Source: an uncultured Bacteroidales bacterium (GTDB taxonomy: Bacteria > Bacteroidota > Bacteroidia > Bacteroidales > UBA932). From it: a stretch of 64,000 nt of DNA. This document shows positions 33,832 through 42,633 of this stretch, one piece after another. Every line of letters starts with the position of its first letter. Within the stretch, counting starts at the first letter, position 1. Location of the stretch: the NCBI GenBank assembly GCA_944326325.1, contig CALVDQ010000010.1:1-64000 (forward strand), given 5' to 3'. The notes under the pieces are model-generated. The model ran no database searches and was not told the origin of the DNA. It saw only the letters and a program-made list of their open reading frames with translations. The position numbers and the translations under genes are program-made.

Positions 33832-36759
33832 TCATAAAACGACGGGCATTCCGGCTGTCCCGCCAGGATCCGCTTCGGACCAGAAGGGACCGATAGACAG
33901 TATCATATACCTGTCCGTATCAAAACACCTCCTGAACTCCTGCCTCAACTCATCAGGAGTTATTGTTTCAAGGACCTGTTCATATCTGTCAAAATCTTCG
34001 AGAGACTCGTTGTTACGCAACCGGGCGACGAGATGGGTTTTCCAGTTGGAGGTAGCGTCTTCTTCAAGGTAGGTCCTTTTGTTGACGATGAAGATGCGCT
34101 TAAGGGTATTCAGTTCTTTTTTGGAAACCTTTTTTTCCTGAAGTTCCCTTATGATTGAATCAAGGACGCCGTGAACCTTGGCGGTATTGTTGCGGTCCAC
34201 GGAAGCGTTGATGTCCATGTAGAATATGCTGTCGGGAACGGCGTTGTAGAAAAGGGAGGTATACGGTGAATATACAAGGGACTCCTGCTCCCGTAGGACT
34301 GTGATCAGCCGGCTCCTGACAAGATTGTTCATCAGCTTCAGTTTCAAGCCTGAACGCAAGGAGGGCCTGTATTTCCCGAAGCGGATGTAATCGAACATGG
34401 TCTGGGTCTCGTTGGCATTCGGGAATTCTATCTTGCGGGTGGTCTCCGGCAAAGAGAAATGCGAAGGCCCGGCCGTATTCGGTTCAAAGCCGCGAGGTAT
34501 GCTGCCGAAGACAGGTACCGCTTCGGCGAGCAGGGAATCCGGGTCAAAATCCCCGCAGATTACGCAGGTCATTCCCGTAGGATTGGAATACAGTTTCTTA
34601 TATTCCAGGGCAAGGGTATCGAGATTGAGATCTTCCAGCACCTGCTCCGTAATTTCAGTACGGCGTCCGTATATGAGGTTTCCCATCAGGCTGTCTATCT
34701 GCATACTGAGCTGACGCTGTACATCCTGCTTCATGAGACGGCCGAGATAGGATTCCTCCCCGAGGCTTTCTATCTCGTCACGGCGGATCGCTTCAAATTC
34801 ACTGTAATTCAGTCCCGGATGAAGCATCTTTTCATACACAAGGTTGAACATAAGGCGCATGGAAGATGCCGGTGCGGAAGCTATCATGCCGTGCCAGTAG
34901 GATTCAATGGCAAGCAGGAGTCCTATTCCGTTTTCCGCAAGGACAGAATGGTATACATCATCATCAATTCCTTCTATTCCGCCAAGTTCCATGTACCCTG
35001 CCATTCCCTCGAAATACGCATACCTGTCTTCGGGAACACGGGAAAGCCCTCCGGGGGCGAAAGTCTGCATCTGGATCCTGCCTTCATCGTCACGGGTCGG
35101 TCTCAGGACCAGCCGGAACCCGTTTTCCAGCATCACATCGGTAACGCCTGTCGCCGGATAGAACGTCCGGCCGCTCACCTTTCCTGCATCGGCAGGCCTT
35201 TTCTGAAGCAGAGGCGCAGGTATCACCGTCCTGACGGCTTCCGTCTCCCGGTCGTCCTCCACGTAGGTATATGGCGGACATTCCGTGGAAGAGGCGAGGG
35301 CCAGGAGAGAATCCACCTCTGCTGCGGTGAATCCGCCGGTCACTTCCGGATTGTACCGGCACGCCACCAGAGCCGTCTCCGAGGCACTTTCGAGCCAGGA
35401 GGCCAAAATCTTGCGCAGGTCTTCGGAAACGGTAGACTTCAACGCCCTGCACAGCAGGTCCGCCTGGGCACTGTCCGTCACTTCCCTGTCCCCGAAAAGG
35501 ACGGCATCGGCTATATTGTCGCAAATAGCCGACGAACTGCTCCCGTGGGAGGCCCCGCATTTTACGTCTTCCCTTAACTCTTCCATCTCCCCGTCCTGGA
35601 AACCCTCGCGGGCCAGCCTGTAAAGCTCGGCAGCGACACTGACCAGTCTGCTTCCGACCTCTTCCTTGTCCTCTCCGGAGAGGGAGACCACGAAATGCTC
35701 CTTGTCGGCAAAATACCAGTTGTTCGACACCGTGGCATGCTTTCCGGTCTCATACAGGCGGTCCGAGACAGCCTCCACGAGCATCCTGTTCCGTCCGGCG
35801 GCCACAGCTTCGCCCAAAGTCCTCCTCATCACCGCCTTGTGCGGCACAATCAGTTCGAAAGTCATGCTTCCCGCAAGGGTGTCCGTGACTTCCTTCACGC
35901 TGGTTCCCCCGGCATACTCCAGCGGAGATTCGTTGAATTCCGGAGACACCGTCGGCTCCAGAGGCCCGAGAATCCTGGAGATACGGTTCTCCATGTCAGT
36001 TTCGTCTATATCGCCTACAATCGCGACTGTAGCCCTGTCGAGAGTGTACCATTCGTTGTGGAAGTCCTTGAGGATCCGGGCGGTAATCCTGTCTATATCA
36101 TCCTCCGTGCCGAGAGGGATACCCTCGCTGTACCTGCCTGTACCTATCTTCAGGTCATAGAACTCGTCCCCGACATCATACCCGCGCAGTTCCTCCTTGA
36201 TGACGCCCTTTTCCTTCTCGACCTTTCCTGGATCGATGGTGATGTCAGTGAGCCAGTCCTTCAGGATAAGAAGGGCCCTGTCCAGATTTTCAGGGTTGTC
36301 TGAAGGCATGGAGAACATGTATATGGTCCGGTCATATCCGGTAAAGGCATTTATGCCCGCCCCGTACTGCACCCCGAGGGATTCAAGATATTCGACAAGC
36401 CGTCGTTTCGGGAAATGCTTCGTTCCCCCGAAAGCCATATGTTCCAGGAAATGTGCGGCGCCCCTGTTCCCGTCGGTCTCCATCACGGAACCGGTCCTGA
36501 ATATGAGCCTGAATTCAATCATCCTGGAAGGGGAAGCATTCTTCATGAGGACATAATGCAAACCGTTGTCCAGTTTCTTCTCGACCATACCTTCCGGAGG
36601 CAGGACAGCATCATTGAAAGCCTGTGATATCTCCGCATCGGTCCGGAAGGCATCCGTCGCGTCTCCCCGGAAAAAAGCTGATTGCCCGGCAGCAGCTGCG
36701 GAACAATCAGCGATGGAATTGGCAGCCAAGGCCGCCAGGATCAGCAATATTTTCTTCAT
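33832..36759 (-). CDS. M16 (pitrilysin) family zinc peptidase, periplasmic
   Basis: 975 residues, a single-chain two-half pitrilysin-like enzyme (PqqL type). The inverted zinc motif HFLEHMAF is near residue 102, and the third ligand glutamate is in KEKGVIKEELRGYD near 178. Four M16 domains can be traced; the third begins around VMLENGFRLVLRPTRDDEG. An N-terminal signal peptide (KKILLILAALAANSIADCSAA) exports it. Such enzymes enclose and cut peptides of limited size. E. coli PqqL and Pectobacterium FusC digest imported ferredoxin to release iron. It sits between the surface lipoprotein and ChaN genes in the SusCD operon. Confidence 0.93.
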   Translation of the reverse strand: MKKILLILAALAANSIADCSAAAAGQSAFFRGDATDAFRTDAEISQAFNDAVLPPEGMVEKKLDNGLHYVLMKNASPSRMIEFRLIFRTGSVMETDGNRGAAHFLEHMAFGGTKHFPKRRLVEYLESLGVQYGAGINAFTGYDRTIYMFSMPSDNPENLDRALLILKDWLTDITIDPGKVEKEKGVIKEELRGYDVGDEFYDLKIGTGRYSEGIPLGTEDDIDRITARILKDFHNEWYTLDRATVAIVGDIDETDMENRISRILGPLEPTVSPEFNESPLEYAGGTSVKEVTDTLAGSMTFELIVPHKAVMRRTLGEAVAAGRNRMLVEAVSDRLYETGKHATVSNNWYFADKEHFVVSLSGEDKEEVGSRLVSVAAELYRLAREGFQDGEMEELREDVKCGASHGSSSSAICDNIADAVLFGDREVTDSAQADLLCRALKSTVSEDLRKILASWLESASETALVACRYNPEVTGGFTAAEVDSLLALASSTECPPYTYVEDDRETEAVRTVIPAPLLQKRPADAGKVSGRTFYPATGVTDVMLENGFRLVLRPTRDDEGRIQMQTFAPGGLSRVPEDRYAYFEGMAGYMELGGIEGIDDDVYHSVLAENGIGLLLAIESYWHGMIASAPASSMRLMFNLVYEKMLHPGLNYSEFEAIRRDEIESLGEESYLGRLMKQDVQRQLSMQIDSLMGNLIYGRRTEITEQVLEDLNLDTLALEYKKLYSNPTGMTCVICGDFDPDSLLAEAVPVFGSIPRGFEPNTAGPSHFSLPETTRKIEFPNANETQTMFDYIRFGKYRPSLRSGLKLKLMNNLVRSRLITVLREQESLVYSPYTSLFYNAVPDSIFYMDINASVDRNNTAKVHGVLDSIIRELQEKKVSKKELNTLKRIFIVNKRTYLEEDATSNWKTHLVARLRNNESLEDFDRYEQVLETITPDELRQEFRRCFDTDRYMILSIGPFWSEADPGGTAGMPVVL

Positions 36760-36801
36760 CCGTTTCTTATCCGTATAAAAGAAGCGTCAAGATACGAAAA
36801 A

Positions 36802-37986
36802 TTATTCGTTAGGGGTATATGTGGCCACGACTCTTGAATAGTCGTATTCATTATAATTGTAGATGCAGAACGTGAATACCAGCTTATCTTCAGATATTTC
36901 CGCGCTCGATTCCGTCCAGTTGCCGCATTCATAATAATCTTCGGCGATATTGTCGCAATTCAGGTAAAAATCCGGGTCGACAGTAGCGTCATAAAGCCAC
37001 TCGGCGTCTTTTTCAGGGCCTATGGTACCTGCCTCCAGGGCAGCCTTCTCCCGTTCGTATGCCGAAAAGCCGAACTCGAACGGAACCTTGAACATTTCCA
37101 CTGTCTCCTCGTACTCTTCATCGAAATAGGACAAGTCGGCCACGAATTCTACAGTACCGTCGGTACCCGGCTTTATACCGTCGAGTGTCACGGAAAAAGT
37201 CTCGTCGGAAGAAGAAGTCCAGCCTATCGCCTCCAGCAGTTCGGTATAGCTCGGGGCATATTCGGCCTGGTCTTCGGCCCAGTAAGGATTTTCAAGTGTA
37301 TTGGCTTTCAGCTTGTCATAGAACACATCAGTCAATCCCATCGGGTTGCTTGTCATCTTCAGGACAGGCTGGCCGACTGCAGACTCTTCAGAAAGCGATA
37401 TGACCGTGATGCCATTGACAGTCTGCGCCGGAAGAGGCACTTCCGAATCCTGGCTGGATGCCGTGTACACGGTGGTCACATTCACAAGTCCGATATACTT
37501 CTTCAAGTCGATCCCGGTAGCTTCCATATATGCCGCCACGATGGCCTCCTGCTCCTCGGTAAGGCCAGCCATTGACGAAGAAATCACGGTAAAGCTGAAA
37601 TCCTCTCTCCATGCGACATTTTCCGGAAGTACGGTACTTTCATCAAGGGTAATCCTGAAATTCCTCGATTCTTCCGTAAGGGTGCCGGATTTTACCGTAA
37701 GCACTGCGGTCCTTTCACCGGCAGGAATAGTTACGGGATTCCCCTCCAGGGTAATGATTCCGTCGGGGTCGTCAACCTTGAAATCCAGTGTCAGGTCCTG
37801 GCCGAGCGAGGTGGTCAGCATCACGGTCACCTCAAGGGAAGCACCTTCGACATCATACATCGAAGCGGATTCCGAATCCATATAGATGTAGTTGATCCCG
37901 TCATAGCCTGTCTCAGGGTCTTCACAGGAAGCCATTCCTGTCATCAATACTGCTGCAGCGCAGCACAAGCTGAAAATTTTCTTCAT
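36802..37986 (-). CDS. Surface lipoprotein of the SusCD operon (DUF4929-like)
   Basis: 394 residues. The lipoprotein signal ends in GMASC at residue 21, followed by acidic residues (EDPETG) that resemble the Bacteroidota lipoprotein export signal for surface display. An Ig/Calx-beta-like domain covers about residues 30-140 (LTLDFKVDDPDGIITL..VTIPAGERTAVLTVKSG), with a mixed domain after it. From memory it most resembles the DUF4929 family found beside SusD. It occupies the position of SusE/SusF and probably helps bind the ligand. No catalytic motif. Spacing to SusD is 23 bases. Confidence 0.72.
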   Translation of the reverse strand: MKKIFSLCCAAAVLMTGMASCEDPETGYDGINYIYMDSESASMYDVEGASLEVTVMLTTSLGQDLTLDFKVDDPDGIITLEGNPVTIPAGERTAVLTVKSGTLTEESRNFRITLDESTVLPENVAWREDFSFTVISSSMAGLTEEQEAIVAAYMEATGIDLKKYIGLVNVTTVYTASSQDSEVPLPAQTVNGITVISLSEESAVGQPVLKMTSNPMGLTDVFYDKLKANTLENPYWAEDQAEYAPSYTELLEAIGWTSSSDETFSVTLDGIKPGTDGTVEFVADLSYFDEEYEETVEMFKVPFEFGFSAYEREKAALEAGTIGPEKDAEWLYDATVDPDFYLNCDNIAEDYYECGNWTESSAEISEDKLVFTFCIYNYNEYDYSRVVATYTPNE

Positions 37987-38009
37987 GTCTGTCTATTTTA
38001 TATTTTACG

Positions 38010-39386
38010 TTATTCCACTACTTCATACGACCATCCGGGATTCTGGTTCCCGGCCTTGATGTTTTCATTATACCTGTACTCAGACTGAGGAATAGGGAAA
38101 AGATGCCTGTAATCATCCGCAGCGACTGTCGAGGTCCGGACCCCTGCTGCACTGTATCTGTCCAGCGGCCCGCCGATGCGTTTCAGGTCGAAGTACCTTA
38201 CACCTTCGCCGACAAACTCCTTCTGCTTTTCATTCAATATGGCACCGGCCAGCGCATCTCCGGAAAGCGACTCCTCCAGCAGGGTACAGCCGCGTGCTCC
38301 GAGATACCCGTTCATTACCTTCACCGCCTCGTCCGGCTGCCCGTTCCTCGCATATGCTTCCGCAACGGTAAAGCACACTCCGGAATAGCGCAAGGTGTTG
38401 ATATACCTCACCTCGGAATTCTCATAATACATCCTGTTGTATTTCCCGAGACTCCTCACTCCTTCTACCGGTCCCTGGTATACGCACCATTCCTTCCTCA
38501 CGTCGGAATCCTCATAGACGATCTCGTCAGAAAGGCGGAAATAATCACCGCGCTCCCTGTCGTAGTTCAGGTTTATATAGAAAGAATCGAAGATATACGG
38601 GGCGAATATCCGCTCTGCACTTTCATTCTCGCTCCACAGGTTGGCGTATTCCGTTCCGGTCCAGCGGTCGGCAGTTCCGGAAAGCAGTGGAAGCCCGTAT
38701 TCCACAGCCTTTCCGTAATCTCCCCTGTACAGTTCGAAATCCGCACGCAGGGCATTTACGGCATCGGTACCGAAATAATACACCTGGTTCCCCGTATTGG
38801 AGACAGAGGCCGCAGCCTCAAGAAGGGCGTCTATCTCGGCCACGCAGTCCCTGAGAGATGATCGCGGAAGGAAATCAAGCTCAAGCCTGTCTTTCAGAAT
38901 GATGCCGTCCCTGTCAAGATTCTCTTCCGAATACGGAGGTGCATAAAGCCTCAACAGGTCAAAATAGCAATAAGCCTTGAGGGCCTGGGCCTCGCTGCGT
39001 ATCCTGTCCAGTTCCAGGGCATCCTCATCTCCTTCGGTCACCACATTGTCCAGCCTGGTAAGAAGGGTATTGAGATAGGCCACGGTCATGTAATAGTCAT
39101 TCCATACCTGGGAAGAAAGGTCGCTTATCGCATTGTCCTGCCAGTTATAGAGATTCTGCATCTCCGCATACTGGGTTACAAACGAGGTAGGATAGAAGTC
39201 ATCGCTGAGTATGGATAGCTCCATCTGGTAGCGGGGCAGGGAATTGTATGCCGCAGCCAGCAGTTCCCTTGCCGTCCCCGTGGTAGTAATGGCGTCAGGG
39301 TCCGAAAACTGGTTCTCCAGCTTGATGTCCAGGCAGCCGGAAAGCAACGGCAGTATGCCCAATATGGAAAGTATATATTTTTTCAT
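38010..39386 (-). CDS. SusD/RagB-family surface lipoprotein
   Basis: 458 residues. Lipobox LLSGC at residue 18, followed by the usual SusD opening (LENQFSDPDAITTTGTARELLAAAYNSLPR) and TPR-containing body (EAQALKAYCYFDLLRLYAPPY, a canonical SusD phrase, near 130-150). The C-terminus has VRYFDLKRIGG and HLFPIPQSEYRYNENIKAGNQNPGW, the family's terminal signature. It caps the SusC channel and binds ligand. RagB-type members import peptides, others glycans; the neighbouring peptidase favours a protein-derived ligand here. Confidence 0.94.
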   Translation of the reverse strand: MKKYILSILGILPLLSGCLDIKLENQFSDPDAITTTGTARELLAAAYNSLPRYQMELSILSDDFYPTSFVTQYAEMQNLYNWQDNAISDLSSQVWNDYYMTVAYLNTLLTRLDNVVTEGDEDALELDRIRSEAQALKAYCYFDLLRLYAPPYSEENLDRDGIILKDRLELDFLPRSSLRDCVAEIDALLEAAASVSNTGNQVYYFGTDAVNALRADFELYRGDYGKAVEYGLPLLSGTADRWTGTEYANLWSENESAERIFAPYIFDSFYINLNYDRERGDYFRLSDEIVYEDSDVRKEWCVYQGPVEGVRSLGKYNRMYYENSEVRYINTLRYSGVCFTVAEAYARNGQPDEAVKVMNGYLGARGCTLLEESLSGDALAGAILNEKQKEFVGEGVRYFDLKRIGGPLDRYSAAGVRTSTVAADDYRHLFPIPQSEYRYNENIKAGNQNPGWSYEVVE

Positions 39387-39399
39387 CTTCAGTCCGGTT

Positions 39400-42300
39400 T
39401 TAAAATGAAAGACTAAGGCTTAGAGTATATATCGGCTGCTGCGCTCCGACCAGGGAGCCGGACTCGGGGTCGGACTCCTTGTATCTTGTTATGGTGAAGA
39501 GGTTGGATGCCTGGAAGGCGATGTTCCCGTATTTGAAGAAATTCCCGGCCTTCTGGAGAAGGGTGTGGGAAAACCGGTAGCGTACCGAAAGCATGGACAG
39601 CCTCAGGTAGTCGCTGCTTCCAACGGTCCTGCTGTTGGGATAAAGGGTAAGGTTCTCGAGGGCGGCCGTCTGGACATAGGGCGAATTGTAGATCTTGTTC
39701 TCGTCTCCTTTCTGGAACCACATATTCTGCACCTGTCCCCTCACCGCATTCTTGTTTGCATCATCCACATCCCTCACATACGAAAAGGCATACGCCTTTA
39801 TGCCTCCGAATACATAATAGAAATCGGCGTCGAACTCGAAGTTCCTGTACGTGAAACTGAGGTTTATCGTCCCGCTGTAAGGCGGCACCCCGTGCCCGAG
39901 AGCCACCATATCCTCCCTCGTCAGCTTGCCTGTAGCCGGAATCTCGCTGCCGTCCGCCTTCCTGAATGTAGGCAGTCCGGTCATAGGGTCTATACCGTTG
40001 GAAACAGGGCCGTAGATTATGTCATAGGCCTTTCCGACCTCAAAATCAGGGACAAGCGTGTATTCGCTCGTATAGAGTCTGTCGCCGTCATACAGGTCTA
40101 TGACCTTGTTCTTGTTGTATGCCAGTGAAAAACGGAGATTGAGACGGGTCTCGTCCATATCCAGCAGTGTGGCTGACACGGCCGCCTCTATTCCGGAATT
40201 GCTGAGTACGCCGATATTCCGTTTCATCGTCGTGAAACCGTTTGAAGAAGGGATAGGCACATCCAGAAGGGCGTCTTCCGTAACCCTGTCGTACCACCCC
40301 ACATCTATCGAGAGCCTGTTCCACAGGCCGACGGAAATCCCCGCTTCGGTAGAGACCGTCTGTTCCGGCTTCAGGGAATCGTTGTACATGGACATCAGGT
40401 CAAGTATCCTGCGGTCACCGTAACTGTCGTCAAGATACTGGAAAGTCGCCACCGCCAGAGACGGGGATATCCCGGCCAGACTTGCTGTCCTGCCGTAGGA
40501 AGCCTTGAGCCTCAGTGCGGAAACCGGCTCCCAGTCCTCGAAATAGCTCTTCACGTTCCAGCCTGCCCCTACCGCCCAGGCTGCGTTCCACCTCTTGTCC
40601 CTGGGCAGTATGGAAGATGCATCGGCCTTGTAGGTTCCGAAGACATCGTACGTGCCGTCGAAACTGTAGCCGGCAAGCACGCCGATACCGACCTGTGCCG
40701 TCTTCTCCTTCAGGTTCGATGTGCTGACCTTCCTGCTGCCTTCTATCGACTGGTTGATGGCAGATGCCGTGTTGAGCTGGCCGACTCCGTATCCGGTGAT
40801 GGACATATTGTCCACATCGTCCATATAATAGTCCGTATTGGCCCCGAGAGTGATATCGTGCTTGCCGAAAACCCGGTTCCATGTCACACGGATATTGTAG
40901 GTGACATTTGTCATTACATTCTTTGCCTTGGACAGGCGGCCCCTTTCTATTTCCTCAGCACCGCTCTGCTGCTCGGACCAGGAAGTGGACGGGGTAAAGT
41001 CCTGCGATTCGGACAACACGAGATCCAGTCCCACTACGGCATCGACATCGAGGCCTTTCAGAGGCTGGAGGTTCACGCTGGCCGTAGTACCGAAACGCTT
41101 CTCCGTAGAGACCCTCTCGAACTGGTAGAACAGGTCATCGTAGGTCCGGTTCGGATAGGACCAGAGTTCGCCGCTCGTCTTGCTCTCGTACGGATTCAGA
41201 TCATATATGAGCGAGGTAGGGGAATAGTCCGAACTGTTGGGGCTGTCGGCCTTGGAATATCCTCCGTTAACGCTCAGGGAGACATATCCGATATTCCCGA
41301 TGGACTGGTCGAGGCTTATCCTGCCGGTAAAACGGCTGACATCGTTGCCTGGAATCTGCCCTCCCTGGTAGCTATAATTAGCTGACGCATAATAGGATGT
41401 CTTACTGTTTCCTCCCCTTATGCTGAGATTGTGCCTCTGATAGAAGTCGTTTCTCAAAAGTTCCTTGAACCAGTCGGTGTTGGTCTTGCGGAGCTCGTCC
41501 AGCCTGGCCTGGCCAGCCGCTACGAGCGCATCTATGTCCGGTGCCCCGGGATTGCTCATCCTGATGTATTCCTCGCTGTACAGATAGCCCGGAGCCGACG
41601 GATTCCGCAGCCTTCTCTCAAGTTCGAGTTTTTCGTCGGTCTCCATCATAAGGACTCCCCTGCGGCCGCGCGTCGTGATACCCGCGTTGAAATTATAGGT
41701 TACGAGAGCTTCTCCTGTAGTTCCCCTGACGGAGGTGATCTCTATCACGCCGTTTGAGGCCTTGGTCCCGTAGAGGGCGCAGGCCACGGCATCCTTCAGT
41801 ATCTTTATGTCCGCGATGTCCAGAGGATTAAGCGTCATGAACGCATCGGAAGAGATTACCTGCCCGTCGAGGACGAACAGAGGCTCGTTTGCAGCATCGC
41901 CTTCCCTGAAAGAAGAATTTCCCCTTATACGTATCTCCGGTTTTGTACCGAGGTCTCCCCTGTTTGTGACGACAAGCCCGGGAGCCGTTCCCTGGAGAGC
42001 GACGGACATATCGACCATAGGCTTGTCCTGCAGACGCTTCACGTCTACCGTGGTAATGACGCCTGATTTGGAACGGATGTCAAGGTCATTGATATTCTGC
42101 TTGCCGGTCACTACAGCCCCGTCCATCATGTTGGAATCTTCCTCCAGCACAACCGTGATCTCCTTCTGTCCGGTATAGGAAACGGTACTGGTCTTCATCC
42201 CCAAAAAAGAGATTTCCACGAGTATTTCGCTCCAGTCGGGAAGTTCGATGGAAAAATAACCGTTTGCATCGGTCGATGTCCCGTTCCCGGTGTCGCCTCT

Positions 42301-42444
42301 GACGAAGACATTGGCACCGGCCAGGGGTTCATCCCAGACATCGACCACCCTTCCTGCAAGTATTCTGGGGGTCCCGCCTTGGGCGTACATGGAAAAAGAA
42401 AGTAGTACAGCGGCAAAAAACGCTATCGCATGGCTCACTTTCAT
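39400..42444 (-). CDS. SusC/RagA-family TonB-linked outer-membrane transporter
   Basis: 1014 residues. Signal peptide (AIAFFAAVLLSFSMYAQ), then a carboxypeptidase-like domain (GRVVDVWDEPLAGANVFVRG...GYFSIELPDWSEILVEISFLGM), then the plug with LQGTAPGLVVTNRGDLGTKPEIRIRGNSS and PLFVLDGQVISSDAF...DIADIKILKDAVACALYGTKASNGVIEIT, and a long barrel. It imports the ligand captured by the SusD partner 13 bases downstream. The frame is open to 42510, but MKVSHAIAFF at 42444 gives the proper signal peptide. A full promoter lies at 42530-42560. No ECF sigma/anti-sigma pair or HTCS regulator adjoins it. Confidence 0.94.
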   Translation of the reverse strand: MKVSHAIAFFAAVLLSFSMYAQGGTPRILAGRVVDVWDEPLAGANVFVRGDTGNGTSTDANGYFSIELPDWSEILVEISFLGMKTSTVSYTGQKEITVVLEEDSNMMDGAVVTGKQNINDLDIRSKSGVITTVDVKRLQDKPMVDMSVALQGTAPGLVVTNRGDLGTKPEIRIRGNSSFREGDAANEPLFVLDGQVISSDAFMTLNPLDIADIKILKDAVACALYGTKASNGVIEITSVRGTTGEALVTYNFNAGITTRGRRGVLMMETDEKLELERRLRNPSAPGYLYSEEYIRMSNPGAPDIDALVAAGQARLDELRKTNTDWFKELLRNDFYQRHNLSIRGGNSKTSYYASANYSYQGGQIPGNDVSRFTGRISLDQSIGNIGYVSLSVNGGYSKADSPNSSDYSPTSLIYDLNPYESKTSGELWSYPNRTYDDLFYQFERVSTEKRFGTTASVNLQPLKGLDVDAVVGLDLVLSESQDFTPSTSWSEQQSGAEEIERGRLSKAKNVMTNVTYNIRVTWNRVFGKHDITLGANTDYYMDDVDNMSITGYGVGQLNTASAINQSIEGSRKVSTSNLKEKTAQVGIGVLAGYSFDGTYDVFGTYKADASSILPRDKRWNAAWAVGAGWNVKSYFEDWEPVSALRLKASYGRTASLAGISPSLAVATFQYLDDSYGDRRILDLMSMYNDSLKPEQTVSTEAGISVGLWNRLSIDVGWYDRVTEDALLDVPIPSSNGFTTMKRNIGVLSNSGIEAAVSATLLDMDETRLNLRFSLAYNKNKVIDLYDGDRLYTSEYTLVPDFEVGKAYDIIYGPVSNGIDPMTGLPTFRKADGSEIPATGKLTREDMVALGHGVPPYSGTINLSFTYRNFEFDADFYYVFGGIKAYAFSYVRDVDDANKNAVRGQVQNMWFQKGDENKIYNSPYVQTAALENLTLYPNSRTVGSSDYLRLSMLSVRYRFSHTLLQKAGNFFKYGNIAFQASNLFTITRYKESDPESGSLVGAQQPIYTLSLSLSF

Positions 42445-42529
42445 AGGCGATAAATCTGTTAAATCCGTTATCAAAAACAAGAAGCTGTGTCCGATTTCAC
42501 AATTTGACACAACTTCCAGGGAATTTTCT

Positions 42530-42560
42530 CAAATATATGCCATAAATTCCGGATAAGCAA
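42530..42560 (-). promoter_or_regulatory. Promoter of the SusCD-lipoprotein-M16-ChaN operon
   Basis: Minus strand TTG (42560-42558), 20-base spacer, TATATTTG (42537-42530), 85 bases before the SusC start. The 190-base gap to the next gene holds nothing else of note beyond a weak AGGG/CCCT hairpin near the OstA stop. Confidence 0.72.
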
Positions 42561-42633
42561 GGCGGGGGAACCGGAAAACAGCCGTTTTTAGCAAGAAATA
42601 GTGACGGACAGGGCATGAAAACCCTCTTTTATG

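Noticed and set aside
34459..35577. 372-codon plus-strand frame opposite the M16 peptidase
   Set aside because: Antisense to the peptidase; composition typical of a shadow frame.
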